Shown here piece by piece: positions 62,268 through 64,000 of a DNA stretch of 64,000 nucleotides. The DNA is from Desulfonatronum lacustre DSM 10312 (GTDB lineage: Bacteria; Desulfobacterota; Desulfovibrionia; Desulfovibrionales; Desulfonatronaceae), in NCBI RefSeq assembly GCF_000519265.1, contig NZ_KI912608.1, positions 2,947,313-3,011,312 on the forward strand. Reading direction: 5' to 3'. Made by a program: the position numbers and the translations under genes. Each line of letters begins with the position of its first letter. Position 1 is the stretch's first letter. Below the pieces are notes generated by a model. The model ran no database searches, was not told the origin of the DNA, and worked only from the letters and a program-made list of their open reading frames with translations.

Positions 62268-62487
62268 GCGCCAAACTTGAAATCTTATCCGTTTCCCATC
62301 AAACAGGCAATGGCCGCGAAAATCGTCCTCGTGCTCAGCCGGCCCAGCTGGTTGACAACCACTTCCCCGACCCCGCGGTAATCGTGGAATGCACCTCCAC
62401 CCTGTTGGTTCCGCCTCTTTGCCGAGGCCTTGGTGCTGGATACCAGCAGCTGAATCCGTCGATTCCGATTCGGCCTCCAGGCGATCA
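62268..62487 (-). other. 220-bp segment between two terminators; candidate small RNA or unrecognised small gene
   Basis: It lies between the palindromic terminator at 62488-62529 and the minus-strand terminator at 62234-62267, so it could be a transcription unit of its own on the minus strand. A 67-codon frame from a GTG at 62488 to 62285 is open but has no ribosome-binding site, resembles no protein family I know and is rich in Arg/Gln. Several small hairpins are visible. I cannot identify it as 6S, SRP or tmRNA. The 62178-62549 gap holds only this segment and the two terminators. Confidence 0.4.
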
Positions 62488-62529
62488 CAAATAAACGGGC
62501 CGGACTGAAAAGTCCGGCCCGTTTATTTG
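62488..62529. terminator. bidirectional rho-independent terminator
   Basis: Perfect 19-base arms (62488-62506 and 62511-62529) with a four-base loop; the ends are AAATAAA and TTTATTT, which supply a T-rich tail in both directions. It ends the cupin transcript 21 bases after its stop. Confidence 0.85.
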
Positions 62530-62549
62530 TTCACTGGTGATGGAATTCA

Positions 62550-62864
62550 TCAAATCGGCGGAGCGATGGTCACCAAGGTCCGCATGTCCGTGGTCGCCTT
62601 GATGCCGTGGGGCACGCTGATGTCGCAGACCAGGACGTCGCCGGGCTTGGCCGGGAGGGTTCCGTCCTTGGCCAGGAATTCCCCTTCGCCTTCAACGATC
62701 AGGATCGAAAGCTGACCTTCAATGTCGTGGGAATGGATGGGCAGTTGCTGCCCGGCCTTGAAGTTGAAGTTCAGGATTTTGAAGTAGGGGGAATCGTGCA
62801 CCAGAAACTTGCTCAGCCCCAGGTCGTTGAAGCCATTGGCTTCGAACAGATTGATCTTCTTCAT
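62550..62864 (-). CDS. cupin-domain protein
   Basis: This 104-aa single-domain protein has the cupin motif 1 with metal ligands PIHSHDIEGQLSILIVEGEGE and motif 2 PGDVLVCDISVPHGIKA. It is a small metal-binding barrel; such proteins bind small molecules or act as redox-linked sensors. ATG 62864 has AAGGAG seven bases upstream. It follows the ferredoxin-like gene 63073-63891 on the same strand, separated by a 173-bp repeat element, and is followed by a strong terminator. The function is not known. Confidence 0.85.
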   Translation of the reverse strand: MKKINLFEANGFNDLGLSKFLVHDSPYFKILNFNFKAGQQLPIHSHDIEGQLSILIVEGEGEFLAKDGTLPAKPGDVLVCDISVPHGIKATTDMRTLVTIAPPI

Positions 62865-62891
62865 GACGGTACTCCTTGGTTTAAAGGTGTT

Positions 62892-63064
62892 GTATCTCCT
62901 CAGCACATCTTGTGTCCCCTCTTGCTCCGGCAATCGGGGTCGGGGTCGCTATCGGTATCGGAGTCGGAATCGAAACAAGAAGAATTTGGAACGCATCCCA
63001 GCGTTTTCGATCCCGATTCCGATTCCGACCCCGGCAATAGAATTACTTCGTGCTGAGTAGCTGC
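62892..63064. mobile_element. 173-bp element with terminal inverted repeats and internal hairpin, related to 15537-15708
   Basis: The left end GTATCTCCTCAGC (62892-62904) and the right end GCTGAGTAGCTGC (63052-63064) are related to the ends of the 15537-15708 element (11 of 13 bases each). Between them, two long arms (about 62931-62976 and 63003-63039, GGTCGG/ATCGGA-type repeats and their complement) would form a hairpin, as in the other copy, although the arm sequences differ. The length, 173 bp, is nearly the same. No target duplication is seen, so this copy may be older. Confidence 0.5.
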
Positions 63065-63072
63065 ACTCGCTC

Positions 63073-63891
63073 TTACAAAGGCTGCATGCCCTTGAACTCC
63101 GCCCTGCCTTGAGGAGCTACTCGGCCTTGGCGGGTGATCACGATTTCCTGGTACGGAATGTGTTTGCCGGAGACGAGCAGGGCCCGGCGGACGATTTCGG
63201 CCAGCCCGGCGCAGCAGGGCACTTCCATGGACAACACGGTGATGCTGTTGATCCCGGCCTGGTTGAAGATGTCGACGAAGCGCTCGACATAGCTTTGGGC
63301 GTCGTCGAACTTGGGGCAGCCGAGCATGATCACCTTGCCGGGCAGCAGTTCCTGGTGCAGGGCCGGGTAGGCGGCCGGAGCGCAATCCGCGGCCACCAGC
63401 AGGTTCGCGCCCTTCAAAAACGGTGCGTGCGGGGGGATCAGCCGAATCTGGACCGGCCAGTGGGTCAGGGCCGAGACCGGTTGATCCGTGGAACGCGGGC
63501 CTGAAGCGGCCGCGGAAACGCTGGGCGCGGGCTTGGCCGGGGCAAAGGTGGCCATGGCCGAGCCGGGGCATCCGCAGCCCAGGGTTGGGGCCGCTTTCGG
63601 CTTCGGGTCGGCTTGCGCCTGCTCCGCGGCCTTGAGTTCGTGCAGCCGCTCCTCCACGGCTTCCTCGTCAAACGCGTCGGCCTCGCGTTTGACGACCGTG
63701 ATGGCGTCCTTGGGGCAGGTGCCCAGACAGGCGCCCAGTCCGTCGCAGTATTTCTCGGCCACCAATCTGGCCTTGCCGTCAATGATTTCAATGGCCCCTT
63801 CGGCGCAGCCGGGCACGCAGATGCCGCAGCCGTCGCACAGGTCTTCGTCGATGCGTACGATATCTCTCATTTCTTTCAGGTGCGTCGTCAT
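63073..63891 (-). CDS. FrdX-like 4Fe-4S ferredoxin-type protein
   Basis: This 272-aa protein has an N-terminal ferredoxin domain with CDGCGICVPGC (Cys19, 22, 25, 29) and a second motif CDGLGACLGTCP whose spacing (Cys-x5-Cys-x3-Cys) is not canonical, so the second cluster may be unusual. A Glu/Ala/Lys/Pro-rich linker (about 70-130) leads to a C-terminal domain with LLVAADCAPAAYPAL, VIMLGCPKFDD and LSMEVPCCAGL with further cysteines. It resembles the ferredoxin encoded beside the hybrid cluster protein in Desulfovibrio (hcp-frdX), induced by nitrite or NO stress; hcp would be beyond the right edge. ATG 63891 has AGGAG upstream. Confidence 0.85.
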   Translation of the reverse strand: MTTHLKEMRDIVRIDEDLCDGCGICVPGCAEGAIEIIDGKARLVAEKYCDGLGACLGTCPKDAITVVKREADAFDEEAVEERLHELKAAEQAQADPKPKAAPTLGCGCPGSAMATFAPAKPAPSVSAAASGPRSTDQPVSALTHWPVQIRLIPPHAPFLKGANLLVAADCAPAAYPALHQELLPGKVIMLGCPKFDDAQSYVERFVDIFNQAGINSITVLSMEVPCCAGLAEIVRRALLVSGKHIPYQEIVITRQGRVAPQGRAEFKGMQPL

Positions 63892-63984
63892 GGTTCGGCT
63901 CTCCTTGTTGTCGCGGTTGGCGATCGCGCCGGACGTGCTTCCCGTGCGCGTGCGTCCTGTATGCCGCATTGAGGATTCGGCCGC

Positions 63985-64000
63985 CTTGACCTGGGTCAAG
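63985..64000. promoter_or_regulatory. candidate HcpR/FNR-family operator (TTGAC-N4-GTCAA)
   Basis: CTTGACCTGGGTCAAG is a perfect palindrome of 7-base arms with a 2-base centre, 94 bases upstream of the FrdX-like gene and at the last base of the window. The spacing is that of CRP/FNR-type sites. HcpR is the known regulator of hcp-frdX in sulfate reducers; assignment to it is inference. Confidence 0.5.

Noticed and set aside
1-64000. Search for tRNA, rRNA, tmRNA, SRP RNA, CRISPR arrays, DnaA-box clusters and complete insertion sequences
   Set aside because: None was recognised. parS implies the origin is not far, but no origin-like cluster of DnaA boxes was seen.

Overview
The window looks like a chromosomal segment of a sulfate-reducer-type member of the Desulfobacterota, probably order Desulfovibrionales. 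The evidence is a 2-oxoacid:ferredoxin oxidoreductase operon, an FrdX-like ferredoxin with a TTGAC-N4-GTCAA operator, an NqrEF pair and the general style of the proteins. This assignment is an inference; no rRNA or other marker gene is present. No tRNA, rRNA, CRISPR array or complete insertion sequence was seen.

Bases 1-35447 are mostly cell-surface glycan genes on both strands. The left part (1-10532, + strand) holds the end of a propeller/LamG surface protein, a HAD phosphatase, a GT-C-like membrane glycosyltransferase, GT2, GT4, a flippase-like protein, GT9 and a UbiA-type prenyltransferase. About 3.7-9.5 kb is strikingly AT-rich and looks imported. Minus-strand units follow: a GT-C protein, GT4 and glycerol-3-phosphate dehydrogenase (10518-15355), then a modification unit of SGNH hydrolase, DUF5989, carbamoyltransferase, SxtJ-like protein, a second SGNH hydrolase and a hexapeptide acyltransferase (15719-21327). 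A plus-strand array (21650-29156) carries a YdjM-like membrane protein, a B12-radical SAM enzyme, a methyltransferase, an epimerase, a full-length paralogue of the first protein and a second flippase-like protein. It converges on a YfhO-like protein, GT4 and polysaccharide deacetylase unit (29102-33774). An AT-rich Wzm-like ABC permease without its ATPase and a GtrA protein close the region.

Bases 35475-44091 (minus strand, one exception) hold the heptose kinase, ParB, ParA and parS, an SPFH/NfeD pair, CoaBC and a lipoprotein. The parS site is the centre of a perfect 38-bp palindrome, and parA and parB are separated by an opposing zinc-ribbon gene with its own terminator. A parS site suggests the chromosome origin is not far away.

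Bases 44336-64000 are mainly housekeeping and energy genes: QueA, the four-subunit 2-oxoacid oxidoreductase, AroE, MltD, an RlmB-like methylase, YejAB without YejEF, a YgjP-type peptidase, an SGNH hydrolase with a Gly-Cys-TM-Arg tail, NqrE-NqrF without NqrABCD, a PaaK-like ligase, an MFS transporter, a zinc-ribbon protein, a cupin and the FrdX-like ferredoxin.

The least expected structures are two 172-173-bp elements with related terminal inverted repeats (one with an 8-bp target duplication), a C-terminal domain shared by membrane glycosyltransferases, a 220-bp segment bracketed by two terminators with no convincing gene, and the carbamoyltransferase/SxtJ/DUF5989/SGNH module.
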